A program made the position numbers and the translations under genes. Shown in pieces: positions 1-8,120 of a stretch of 64,000 nt of DNA. The DNA is taken from NCBI RefSeq assembly GCF_018476525.1, contig NZ_JAHCST010000030.1, forward strand, positions 34,512-98,511, read 5' to 3'. The DNA is from Acrocarpospora catenulata. GTDB taxonomy: Bacteria > Actinomycetota > Actinomycetes > Streptosporangiales > Streptosporangiaceae. Numbering within the stretch: position 1 is the first letter of the stretch; each line of letters starts with the position of its first letter. Below the pieces are notes generated by a model. That model did no database searches and was not told where the DNA came from. It was given only the letters and a program-made list of their open reading frames with translations.

Positions 1-908
1 CCAACTCCTACGGCACGCTGGGCTACGCGCTCCGCATCAAGATCAAGCTGGCCCGGGTCCGGCCGTACGTGCGCCTCACCCACGTGCGGTTCACCGACGC
101 CGACAAGTGCATGCTGGCCATGCAGGAGATCTGCGAGACCAGGGAGCACGACGGCGAGCCCGTGGACTTCGTGGACGGCACCTTCTTCGGGCCGGACGAG
201 ATGTACATCACCCTGGGCCGTTTCGCCGACCGGGCGCCGTACGTGTCGGACTACACCGGGATGCGCATCTACTACCAGTCCATGCGGAGCCGTACCCGGG
301 ACTGGCTGACCGTTCGGGACTACCTCTGGCGCTGGGACACCGACTGGTTCTGGTGCTCGCGGGCGTTCGGCGTGCAGCAGCCGCTGGTGCGCTCGATCAC
401 CCCGCGCCGCTGGCTCCGCTCCGACGTCTACCGCAAGCTGGTCGGCCTGGACCAGCGGTACGGGGTGACCGCCCGGATCGACCGCTGGCGGGACAACCCC
501 GTGCAGGAGTCGGTCATCCAGGACGTGGAGGTGCCGATCGAGCGCGGCGCCGAGTTCCTGGAGTTCTTCCACCGTCAGGTGGGCATGACCCCGCTCTGGA
601 TGTGCCCGCTCAAGGCCACCAGGGACTGGTCGCTCTACCCGCTGGAGCCGGGGCAGCTCTACGTCAACTTCGGATTCTGGGGCATGGTCCCCCTGCCGCG
701 GGGGCGGCAGGACGGGTACCACAACCGGCTGATCGAGCGCGCCGTGCACGAACTGGAGGGCCACAAGTCCCTCTATTCGACCTCGTTCTACGATCGAGAG
801 GAGTTTTGGCGGTTCTACAACGGAGACGCCTACTGGGCGGTCAAGCGCGCTTACGACCCCGGTGGCCGGTTGCTTGACCTGTATGAGAAATGTGTACGGG
901 GAAGGTGA
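1..908 (+). CDS. tmsA: FAD-binding oxidoreductase, 3' part (10-methylene fatty acyl reductase-like)
   Basis: Only the C-terminal part is in the window: the frame is open from base 3 and gives about 301 residues before the stop. The visible part begins inside the FAD-oxidase fold and continues through the substrate-cap region typical of DWARF1/DprE1-like FAD-linked oxidoreductases, with many aromatic residues. It ends 6 bases before a cyclopropane-fatty-acid-synthase-type methyltransferase. In actinobacteria this pair makes 10-methyl branched fatty acids such as tuberculostearic acid: the methyltransferase forms a 10-methylene acyl chain and the FAD enzyme reduces it. The role is taken from that known pairing. 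The FAD-binding N-terminus cannot be checked here, so the symbol is provisional. Confidence 0.7.
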   Translation, partial: NSYGTLGYALRIKIKLARVRPYVRLTHVRFTDADKCMLAMQEICETREHDGEPVDFVDGTFFGPDEMYITLGRFADRAPYVSDYTGMRIYYQSMRSRTRDWLTVRDYLWRWDTDWFWCSRAFGVQQPLVRSITPRRWLRSDVYRKLVGLDQRYGVTARIDRWRDNPVQESVIQDVEVPIERGAEFLEFFHRQVGMTPLWMCPLKATRDWSLYPLEPGQLYVNFGFWGMVPLPRGRQDGYHNRLIERAVHELEGHKSLYSTSFYDREEFWRFYNGDAYWAVKRAYDPGGRLLDLYEKCVRGR

Positions 909-914
909 TGAGGG

Positions 915-2174
915 ATGAATCTCGCCGCGATCTTTGAGAAGGTCGTGGGGCCGGAGGCCGGCCTCGAATTCGTCGCCTACGACGGCAGCAAGTCAGGCCC
1001 ATCCGGCGCGGACCTCCGACTCGAGGTGAAATCGCCGATCGCGGTGGCCTACCTGGCCCAGGCGCCTGGAGAACTGGGCCTGGCCCGGGCCTATATCTCC
1101 GGCCATCTGGATGTGCACGGAGACATGTACGCACTGCTGGACCGCATGTGGTCCATCACCATCAACGACATCCCGCTGTCGGAGAAAGTGGCCGCCGTGC
1201 GGGCGCTCGGGGTGAAACCGCTGCTCACCCGGGTGCCGTTGCCGGCGCAGGAGGTGCGCCGCTCGGCCATGGCCCGGCTGGGCAGCCGGCACGCCAAGCA
1301 GCGCGACGCCGAGGCCATCCACCACCACTACGACGTCTCCAACACCTTCTACGAGTGGGTGCTTGGGCCGTCGATGGCCTACACCTGCGCGGTCTACCCC
1401 TCCGCGGACGCCACCCTGGAGGAGGCGCAGCACACCAAGTTCGACCTGGTCGCCAAGAAGCTCGACCTCAAGCCCGGGATGCGGCTGCTGGACGTCGGCT
1501 GCGGCTGGGGCAGCATGGTGCGGCACGCCGCCCGGGAGTACGGGGTCAAGGCGCTCGGCGTCACGCTCAGCCGCCAGCAGGCCGAGTGGGCGCAGAAGGC
1601 GATCGCCGAGGAGGGCCTGGAAGGGCTCGCCGAGGTGCGTTTTCTAGACTACCGGGACGTCACCGAGACCGACTTCGACGCGATCAGCTCCATCGGCCTC
1701 ACCGAACACATCGGCAAGGACCAGCTGGCCTCCTACTTCTCCTTCCTCTACAACAAGCTCAAGCCCGGCGGACGGTTGCTCAACCACTGCATCACCCGGC
1801 CGACCGGCAAGGAGAAGACCCTCAACAAGGGCGGCTTCATCAACCGCTATGTCTTCCCCGACGGCGAACTGGAATCGGTCGGCCACCTCATCCGGGTCAT
1901 GGAGGACACCGAGTTCGAGATCCGCCACGAGGAGAACCTCCGCGAGCACTACGCCCTCACCCTCCGGGACTGGTGCCACAACCTGGACGACCACTGGGAC
2001 GAGGCCGTCCGCGAGGTCGGCCAGGGCACCGCCCGGGTCTGGCGCCTCTACATGGCGGGCTGCGTGGTCGGCTTCGAACGCAACAAGATCCAGCTCCACC
2101 AGGTCCTGGGCGTGAAACTCAACGAGAAGCGCTCGGCCGAAATCGCCCTGCGCCCGTCCCTCGACTGGCCCTGA
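915..2174 (+). CDS. tmsB: Cyclopropane-fatty-acyl-phospholipid synthase family methyltransferase (10-methylene fatty acid forming)
   Basis: 419 residues, close to the usual length of the CFA synthase family. The glycine-rich SAM-binding motif LLDVGCGWGS is near residues 193-202. The family signature EAIHHHYDVSNTFY is near residues 134-147, followed by the TCAVYP active-site segment. The enzyme transfers a methyl group from SAM to the double bond of an unsaturated acyl chain in membrane phospholipid. Directly after an FAD-linked reductase (6-base gap) the product is more likely a 10-methylene, then 10-methyl, chain than a cyclopropane ring, because the same two-gene order is used for tuberculostearic acid synthesis in other actinobacteria. 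AAGGTGA at 901-907 is a suitable ribosome binding site. A strong hairpin follows the stop. Confidence 0.85.
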   Translation: MNLAAIFEKVVGPEAGLEFVAYDGSKSGPSGADLRLEVKSPIAVAYLAQAPGELGLARAYISGHLDVHGDMYALLDRMWSITINDIPLSEKVAAVRALGVKPLLTRVPLPAQEVRRSAMARLGSRHAKQRDAEAIHHHYDVSNTFYEWVLGPSMAYTCAVYPSADATLEEAQHTKFDLVAKKLDLKPGMRLLDVGCGWGSMVRHAAREYGVKALGVTLSRQQAEWAQKAIAEEGLEGLAEVRFLDYRDVTETDFDAISSIGLTEHIGKDQLASYFSFLYNKLKPGGRLLNHCITRPTGKEKTLNKGGFINRYVFPDGELESVGHLIRVMEDTEFEIRHEENLREHYALTLRDWCHNLDDHWDEAVREVGQGTARVWRLYMAGCVVGFERNKIQLHQVLGVKLNEKRSAEIALRPSLDWP

Positions 2175-2183
2175 TCATCCGGT

Positions 2184-2220
2184 ACGGCTCCCGCGCGTGT
2201 TTGTCGCGCGCGGGAGCCGT
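2184..2220 (+). terminator. Hairpin terminator after the methyltransferase
   Basis: A perfect 14-bp stem: ACGGCTCCCGCGCG (2184-2197) pairs with 2207-2220 across a 9-base loop. Two T follow. It starts 9 bases after the stop of the methyltransferase and ends 9 bases before the end of the convergent gene, so it may serve both strands. Confidence 0.75.
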
Positions 2221-2229
2221 TTCCTGTGT

Positions 2230-3579
2230 CTACGAGCCTTCCGCCAAGGTGGCGCACTCGACTGCCGGGCTGCTCGCGGAGAAGTTTCCGGCGGCGTCCC
2301 TGGCGACGACGGTGAGACTGTAGTCGGTGGCCGGGGGCAGGCCGACGATCCGCACCGGGGGCGCCTCCACGCTGGCGATCAGCGTGCCGTCGTGGAAGAT
2401 GTCGTACGCCACGGCGCCGATGTTGTCGGTGGACACGGGCCAGTCCAGGGTGAGCTCGGTGGAGCCGATGTCGGAACACACGGGCTGACCTGGGGTCGTG
2501 GGCGGCTCGGTGTCATCGGAGGGCGGGGGACACGTGGGGGGTGTCTCCGCTGGGGGAGTCTCCACGGGCGGGGTTTCCACGGGTGGCGTGACCGTGGGGG
2601 ATTCGACTGGCGGGGTCGCGGTCGCGCTGTCGGCCGGAGGCGTGGCGCCGGGGGACGGCGTCCCGCCTAGGCCCAGCGGGGACGCCGATTCGGCAGGGGG
2701 CGTCTCCACGGGCGGTGTCGCCGTCGGCGTCTCGGTCGGCGCGCTGGTCGGGGTCTCCACCGGTGGCGTTTCGACCGGAGGGGTCTCGACGACACACGGC
2801 GGTTCGACGCACGGCGTCTCGGCGGGCGGTGTTTCGACCGGAGGCGTTACGGTCGGCGTGTCCACAGGCGGTGTCACGGTGGGGGTATCGACCGGCGGTG
2901 TCACGGTTGGGGTGTCGACCGGTGGCGTCACGGTGGGTGTGTCAACCGGCGGTGTCTCAACCGGCGGTGTGACACTCGGGGTGGCCGTGGGAGTGGTCGG
3001 CGTTTCGGCGGGGGGTGTCTCGGTGGGCGGGGCGGTCGTTGGTGGGCATTCCCCTGGCGGGGTCGGTGTGGGTGTCGGGGATTCCGTCGGTGGGGCCGGG
3101 AGGTCGCGTACTTCGAGGTGGTCGAGGTGCGGATTTCCCCGGCGGGTGGTCGCGGTGATCCGGATCGTGTTGGCGCCCGCGACCAGCGGCGTACGGAACG
3201 ACAACGTCCGCCAGAACCGCCACCACCGGGTTCCCCGGAACCGCTGGTCCTCGGCCACCGTCTGCCCGTTGACGGAGATGTCGGCCCAGGTCCCCCGCCG
3301 GCCCGGGTTCGCGTACCGGATGAGTATTTTGGCTTCCCCGGCGGTCTCGGCGCTGACCGTCCATTCGACGTAGCTACCGCTCCGGTTGGACCCGTTGACG
3401 TAACCTTCCCCGCTGTATCCCCGGCGGGAACGTTCGACCCTCCCTTGGACGATGGTGGCGCTCTCGGCCTCGTATCTGGTGCCTCGCTCGAACGGTGTCG
3501 CGGCGCCGGCTGCGGAGGATCCACTGACCAGGATCCCCGCGACCAGCAGTAACGCACCGGTGATCGCATGGCCTCGCAT
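2230..3579 (-). CDS. Secreted carbohydrate-binding protein: CBM6/35-like domain, Pro/Thr-rich linker, fibronectin type III
   Basis: 449 residues. A signal peptide spans residues 1 to about 26, with a basic start, a hydrophobic core and an Ala-rich cleavage region. Residues about 30-160 form a jelly-roll CBM6/CBM35-type domain: YEAESATI near its start, paired WWRFW aromatic residues, and an HLDHLEV end. Residues about 163-350 are a low-complexity linker of Thr, Pro, Glu and Val with repeated PPVDTPTVT and PPVETPP units. Residues about 355-445 form a fibronectin type III domain. There is no recognisable catalytic domain, so it may bind polysaccharide or cell wall, or attach the cell to a substrate. 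The linker holds a few Cys residues (CVEPPC), possibly for cross-linking. It stands alone, convergent with the methyltransferase. Confidence 0.75.
   Translation of the reverse strand: MRGHAITGALLLVAGILVSGSSAAGAATPFERGTRYEAESATIVQGRVERSRRGYSGEGYVNGSNRSGSYVEWTVSAETAGEAKILIRYANPGRRGTWADISVNGQTVAEDQRFRGTRWWRFWRTLSFRTPLVAGANTIRITATTRRGNPHLDHLEVRDLPAPPTESPTPTPTPPGECPPTTAPPTETPPAETPTTPTATPSVTPPVETPPVDTPTVTPPVDTPTVTPPVDTPTVTPPVDTPTVTPPVETPPAETPCVEPPCVVETPPVETPPVETPTSAPTETPTATPPVETPPAESASPLGLGGTPSPGATPPADSATATPPVESPTVTPPVETPPVETPPAETPPTCPPPSDDTEPPTTPGQPVCSDIGSTELTLDWPVSTDNIGAVAYDIFHDGTLIASVEAPPVRIVGLPPATDYSLTVVARDAAGNFSASSPAVECATLAEGS
2843..2950 (-). repeat. 27-base tandem repeats coding the PPVDTPTVT units
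   Basis: About four tandem 27-base units inside the linker of the secreted CBM protein, each coding VDTPTVTPP with few changes. The units are very similar at DNA level, so linker length may vary by slippage or recombination. Edges are approximate. Confidence 0.7.
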
Positions 3580-3661
3580 GGGTTTGTCTCCCCGGAGTCT
3601 TCGACGACGTCCTGACCGTACGGGCGCCCACTACCCGCGAAGCCTCCGGGGAACCTCCGAG

Positions 3662-5179
3662 CTACCGAAGTTCGCGTTTGAGGATCTTGCCGGTGGCGGT
3701 CATCGGCAGCGCCTCCCTGAACTCGACGATCCGGGGGTACTTGTAGGCCGCCATCGTCTCCCGGGACCATTCGACGATTTCCTGCTCGGTGACCGTGGCC
3801 TCCGGCCGGCGGATCACGTACGCCTTGATCTCCTCGCCCAGCTTCTCGTCCGTCACCCCGACCACGGCGGCCAGCGAGACCGCCTCGTGGGTCATCAGCA
3901 CCTCTTCGATCTCCCGGGGGTACACGTTGAACCCGCCCCGAATGATCATGTCCTTGGCCCGGTCGACGATGAAGTAGAAGCCGTCCTCGTCCCGCCGCGC
4001 GACGTCCCCGGTACGGAACCAGCCGTCCCGCATCACCTCGGCGGTGGCCTCCGGCCGGTTGTAGTACCCCTTCATGACGTTGTGGCCCCGGATGGCGATC
4101 TCTCCCAGCTCCGGCACGGTGTCCCAGTCGCCGTCGATCAGCTTCATCTCCACCCCCCAGACCGGCGTGCCGATGGAGCCGGGCTTGAACGGGCGGCCGA
4201 ACTGGTTGAAGGAGGCGACGGGCGAGGTCTCCGACAGGCCGTACCCTTCCATGATCGGGATGCCGAAGCTCTTCTCGAAGTCCTTCAGCACCTCGACCGG
4301 CAGCGACGCCCCGCCCGAGATGGCGGTGGCCAGCGACGGCGGGGGATCGCCCGCGGCGCCGAGCAGCGCCCAGTACATGGTGGGCACCCCGGCGAAGAGG
4401 GTGACGCCCTCCCGGTGCATCAGCCGGAGCGCCTCGCCCGGCTCGAAGCGCGGCAGCAGGACCACCGTGGCCCGGCGCCGGAAGCCGGCGTTCATGATCA
4501 CGGTCTGCCCGAAGGAGTGGAAGAGCGGCAGCGTGGCCAGGAACACGTTCTCCGGCAGGCGCGGGTGGATCTCGTCGCCGACCATCGCGTTGATCAGCAT
4601 GTTCTGGTGGCTCAGCTCGGCGCCCTTGGGCTGTCCGGTGGTGCCGCTGGTGTAGAGGATGACCGCGGTGTCCTCGGCCGAGGTCTGGACCGTCTCGAAG
4701 GTGGTGGCCATGCCCTCCAGTGCCGCCCAGAACGACTCCCCGTACGGGGTCTCGGTGGCCAGCGGGGTCGCGGGCAGCACGATCAGGTGCTCCGCCCCCG
4801 ACTCCTCGAACCCGGCCCGGCCCCGCTCGCCGAGCGGCAGCTCGGGGGTGCCCTCGAAGCAGAAGAACGCCTTGGCCTGCGAGTCGTCCAGGTGGTAGGC
4901 GATCTCCCGCGCCTGGAGCAGCACGTTGAGCGGCACGACCGTGGCCCCGGCCTTCAGGATGCCGAAGTAGACCATCGGGAAGTACGGCAGGTTCGGGCAG
5001 GCCAGCGCGACCTTGTCCCCTCGCCCCACACCCCGCGCGGTCAGCAGGTTGGCGACCTGGTTGGCCACGGAGTCCACGTACGCGTACGGCAGGCGGAGGT
5101 CACCGAAGACCAGCGCGGTCTTGTCGGGAACCTCGCGGGCACTGTCCTCTAACACGATGGCGAGATTAAGCATGGCCAC
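3662..5179 (-). CDS. Long-chain acyl-CoA synthetase (AMP-dependent ligase)
   Basis: 505 residues, the normal length for bacterial fatty acyl-CoA ligases. The AMP-binding P-loop YTSGTTGQPKGAELSH is near residues 171-186. Then come GYGLSETSP, the motif DGWFRTGDVARRDEDGF, and the C-terminal catalytic lysine region TATGKILKRELR. It activates a fatty or other long-chain carboxylic acid to its CoA thioester with ATP. The start is GTG 5179 or ATG 5173; neither has a good Shine-Dalgarno sequence. It is divergent from a GMC oxidoreductase and two P450 genes, with a palindromic operator between them, so it may activate the acid produced when those enzymes oxidise a terminal methyl group. Substrate specificity cannot be read from the sequence. 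Confidence 0.88.
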   Translation of the reverse strand: MAMLNLAIVLEDSAREVPDKTALVFGDLRLPYAYVDSVANQVANLLTARGVGRGDKVALACPNLPYFPMVYFGILKAGATVVPLNVLLQAREIAYHLDDSQAKAFFCFEGTPELPLGERGRAGFEESGAEHLIVLPATPLATETPYGESFWAALEGMATTFETVQTSAEDTAVILYTSGTTGQPKGAELSHQNMLINAMVGDEIHPRLPENVFLATLPLFHSFGQTVIMNAGFRRRATVVLLPRFEPGEALRLMHREGVTLFAGVPTMYWALLGAAGDPPPSLATAISGGASLPVEVLKDFEKSFGIPIMEGYGLSETSPVASFNQFGRPFKPGSIGTPVWGVEMKLIDGDWDTVPELGEIAIRGHNVMKGYYNRPEATAEVMRDGWFRTGDVARRDEDGFYFIVDRAKDMIIRGGFNVYPREIEEVLMTHEAVSLAAVVGVTDEKLGEEIKAYVIRRPEATVTEQEIVEWSRETMAAYKYPRIVEFREALPMTATGKILKRELR

Positions 5180-5195
5180 ATGCTTGCAGCCGTCC

Positions 5196-5213
5196 TTACC
5201 TACTGGTAGGTAA
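5196..5213. promoter_or_regulatory. TetR-type palindromic operator between acyl-CoA ligase and GMC oxidoreductase
   Basis: TTACCTACTGGTAGGTAA is a perfect 8-bp inverted repeat around TG. It lies 16 bases upstream of the ligase start (minus strand) and 45 bases upstream of the GMC gene (plus strand). TACC...GGTA palindromes of this size are typical TetR-family operators in actinobacteria. The regulator is not in the window. Confidence 0.65.
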
Positions 5214-5258
5214 CCGAAGGTTACAAACTGGACGCATTCCCCGATCGGGAGTAAGCAC

Positions 5259-6812
5259 GTGGCTATGGACTTCCACTATGTAATCGTTGGTGCCGGTTCA
5301 GCCGGATGTGTGCTGGCCGCCCGGCTGAGTGAGGACCCCGAGGTGCGGGTGGCCCTGATCGAGGCCGGCGGCAGCGACCGGAAGCTGGAAGTCCGCATGC
5401 CGGCCGGGTTCTCCAAGCTCTTCAAGACCGCCTACGACTGGGACTACACCACCGTGGCGCAGACCGGGCTGACCGGGCGTGAACTCTACTGGCCGCGCGG
5501 GCGCATGCTCGGCGGCTCCTCCTCGCTGAACGCCCAGATGTGGGTACGGGGGACCGCCCTCGACTACGACCAGTGGGACCTCCCCGGCTGGACTTACGAC
5601 GAGGTGCTGCCCTACTTCCAGCGCGCGGAGCGGCGGGTCGGCTCCAACCGGGGCGGGGTGTACGGAACCACGGGCCCACTCTACATCTCCGAGTTACGCA
5701 GCCCCAACCCCATCACGGCCGCCTTCCTGGAAGCCTGCGCGCAGACCGGCCTGACCCGCCTGCCGGAGCTGAACGGCCGGACCAACGAGGGCTACGGCCC
5801 CACCCCCGTCAACCAGAACCGCGGCCACCGCTGGAGCGCCGCCGACGCCTACCTGCGCCCGGCCATGGGCCGGGAGAACCTCACCGTGCTGACCGCCGCC
5901 CAGGCCCGGCGCGTACTGATCGAGAACGGGCGCGCGACCGGCGTCGAGTACGGCGAGGGCCTGACCGTCCGGGCCTCCCGCGAGGTCATCCTGGCGGCCG
6001 GGACGATCGGTTCGCCGCAGTTGCTGATGCGCTCAGGGGTGGGCGATCCGGAGGTGCTGGCCGCCGACGGCATCGAGGTGGTGCACCCGTCCAAGCAGGT
6101 GGGCGCCAACCTGATGGACCACCTGACCAGCGGGGTGTTCCTGAACTGCCCGGAACCGATCACGCTGACCGGGGCCGAGACACTGGCCAACCTGCTCCGC
6201 TACCTGCTGCTGCGGCGCGGGATGCTGACCACCAACGTGGGGGAGGCGGTGGCGTTCATCCGCACCACCCCCGAGGAGCCCGCCCCGGACATCGAGCTGA
6301 TCTTCGCGCCGGGCCCGTTCATCGACCACGGTCTCACTCCGAAGCCGGGACACGGCATCACCATCGGGGTCATCCTGCTCCAGCCGGAGAGCCGGGGCCG
6401 GATCACGCTGCGCGGCGGCGAACCGGTCATCGACCCCGGCTACCTCACCGCCGAGGCCGACCTGCGCAGGTTGGTGGCCGGGCTCCGGGTGGCGCAGAAG
6501 ATCGCCGAAGCCCCCGCGCTCCAGCCGTTCACCGCCGGGCCGATGGCGCCGTACCAGGGCGGCGAGAGCGACGAGGAACTGGCCGCCTGGGTCAGGGAGC
6601 GGGCCGAGACGCTCTACCACCCGGCCGGGACCTGCCGGATGGGCGCCGACCCGGACTCGGTCGTCGATCCAGAACTCCGGGTGCGCGGGATCGACGGGCT
6701 GCGGGTGGTCGACGCCTCGGTGCTGCCGACCCTCAACCGCGGCCACACCCACGCCCCCGTCGTCATGGTCGCCGAAAAGGCGGCGGAGCTTCTCGCCAAG
6801 GCGGCAGGATGA
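5259..6812 (+). CDS. GMC-family FAD-dependent alcohol oxidoreductase
   Basis: 517 residues. The dinucleotide-binding motif VIVGAGSAGCVLAARL is at residues 8-23. The GMC signature GRMLGGSSSLNAQMWVRG is near residues 80-97, and the C-terminal catalytic histidines are at about 454 (YHPAGTCRMG) and 498 (GHTHAP). Choline dehydrogenases have Asn at the second position; the His/His pair here is as in glucose or aryl-alcohol oxidases. It should oxidise a primary alcohol to an aldehyde with FAD. GTG 5259 is preceded by GGGAG with good spacing; ATG 5265 is also possible. The stop overlaps the P450 start (ATGA), so the two are translationally coupled. Context suggests oxidation of the alcohol made by the neighbouring P450s. 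Confidence 0.85.
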   Translation: MAMDFHYVIVGAGSAGCVLAARLSEDPEVRVALIEAGGSDRKLEVRMPAGFSKLFKTAYDWDYTTVAQTGLTGRELYWPRGRMLGGSSSLNAQMWVRGTALDYDQWDLPGWTYDEVLPYFQRAERRVGSNRGGVYGTTGPLYISELRSPNPITAAFLEACAQTGLTRLPELNGRTNEGYGPTPVNQNRGHRWSAADAYLRPAMGRENLTVLTAAQARRVLIENGRATGVEYGEGLTVRASREVILAAGTIGSPQLLMRSGVGDPEVLAADGIEVVHPSKQVGANLMDHLTSGVFLNCPEPITLTGAETLANLLRYLLLRRGMLTTNVGEAVAFIRTTPEEPAPDIELIFAPGPFIDHGLTPKPGHGITIGVILLQPESRGRITLRGGEPVIDPGYLTAEADLRRLVAGLRVAQKIAEAPALQPFTAGPMAPYQGGESDEELAAWVRERAETLYHPAGTCRMGADPDSVVDPELRVRGIDGLRVVDASVLPTLNRGHTHAPVVMVAEKAAELLAKAAG

Positions 6813-8068
6813 GCGTCACCGACATCGATCTTTCCCACATCCCGTTCTGGGGCCGTCCCCGGGAAGAGCGGCTGGAGGCGTTCCGCCGCCTGCGCGAGCT
6901 CGACCGCCCGGTCTTCGCCCGCGAGAACAGGGTTCCTTTCATCAAGGAAGGCGCCGGCTACTACGCCCTGGTCCGGCACGCCGACGTCATCGAGGCCAGC
7001 CGCAACGCCGGGGTGTTCAGCAGCGAGCCCACCACCAACAGCATCCCGGACATGCCCCGCTGGCTGGCCGTCTACTTCGGCTCAATGATCAACATGGACG
7101 ACCCCCGGCACGCCAGGTTACGCAGGATCGTCTCCCGTGCCTTTACCCCGCGCATCCTGGCCAAGATGGAGGAGGACCTACAGCAGGCCGCCGGAGAGAT
7201 CATCTCCCGGGCCTCCGGCCGGGGCGACTTCGTGACCGAGATCGCCGCCCGGTTACCCGTACAGGTCATCTGCGACATGATGGGCATCCCGCCGGACCGC
7301 CACGACGAGGTGCTCCGCCACACCAACGTGATCCTGGCCAACGCCGACCCCGAGTACTCCGGCATCACCGTCGACTTCACCGACGGCGTCTTCCACCGCT
7401 GGCCGGTGGCCCGCGGTCTGGCCAGGCTGATCGGCGCGGGGCGCGGCCTGAGCGCGATGGCCCAGCGGCTCGGCCGGGCCCGCCGCCGCAACCCCACGGG
7501 CGACCTGACCTCGCTGCTGGTCAACGGCGAGGAGCGGCTGACCGCCCAGGAACTCGGTTCGTTCTTCATCCTGCTGGTCACCGCCGGGGCCGAGACCACC
7601 AGGAACGCCATCTCGCACGGCCTGAAGCTGCTCACCGACCACCCCGACCAGCGCGAGCTGCTGCTGAGCGACTTCGACAAGCACATCCCCGGCACGGTCG
7701 AGGAGATCATCCGGTACGCCACCCCGGTCATCCAGTTCCGCCGCACCCTGACCAGGGACCACCACATGAACGGCCAGGACTACCGCGCCGGTGACAAGGT
7801 GCTGCTCTTCTACAACTCCGCCAACCGCGACGAAGCGGTCTTCACCGACCCCGACCGCTTCGACATCACCCGCAACCCCAACCCGCACGTCGGCTTCGGC
7901 GGTCCAGGACCGCACTACTGCCTGGGCGCCCACCTGGCCCGGCGCGAGATCACCGTGATGTTCCGCGAGCTGTTCACCCGCCACCCCGGCATCCGGACCA
8001 CCGGCGAGCCGGACTATCTGCTCTCGAACTTCATCAACGGGATCAAACATGTGACCTACGCATGGTGA
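6809..8068 (+). CDS. Cytochrome P450 (CYP124/125/142-like)
   Basis: 419 residues. ATG 6809 overlaps the stop of the GMC gene. The heme ligand is Cys371 in FGGPGPHYCLGAH. The I-helix oxygen-activation motif AGAETTRNAISHG lies near residues 257-269, and the ExxR motif is EEIIRYATP. The segment MDDPRHARLRRIVSRAFTPR is characteristic of the actinobacterial CYP124/125/142 group, which hydroxylates terminal methyls of methyl-branched lipids and sterol side chains. It is soluble with no membrane anchor and needs a ferredoxin and reductase not seen nearby. The next gene is a close paralogue. The subfamily is judged from motifs only. Confidence 0.9.
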   Translation: MSVTDIDLSHIPFWGRPREERLEAFRRLRELDRPVFARENRVPFIKEGAGYYALVRHADVIEASRNAGVFSSEPTTNSIPDMPRWLAVYFGSMINMDDPRHARLRRIVSRAFTPRILAKMEEDLQQAAGEIISRASGRGDFVTEIAARLPVQVICDMMGIPPDRHDEVLRHTNVILANADPEYSGITVDFTDGVFHRWPVARGLARLIGAGRGLSAMAQRLGRARRRNPTGDLTSLLVNGEERLTAQELGSFFILLVTAGAETTRNAISHGLKLLTDHPDQRELLLSDFDKHIPGTVEEIIRYATPVIQFRRTLTRDHHMNGQDYRAGDKVLLFYNSANRDEAVFTDPDRFDITRNPNPHVGFGGPGPHYCLGAHLARREITVMFRELFTRHPGIRTTGEPDYLLSNFINGIKHVTYAW

Positions 8069-8120
8069 ACGGGCGCTTGTGGCACGATGGGGACCGAATG
8101 TCGTTCTAGTGGGGGTATCG

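Noticed and set aside
5540..8068. An 842-residue fused protein reading into the first P450
   Set aside because: The first half is the shifted frame of the GMC gene. The P450 has its own ATG at 6809 overlapping the GMC stop.
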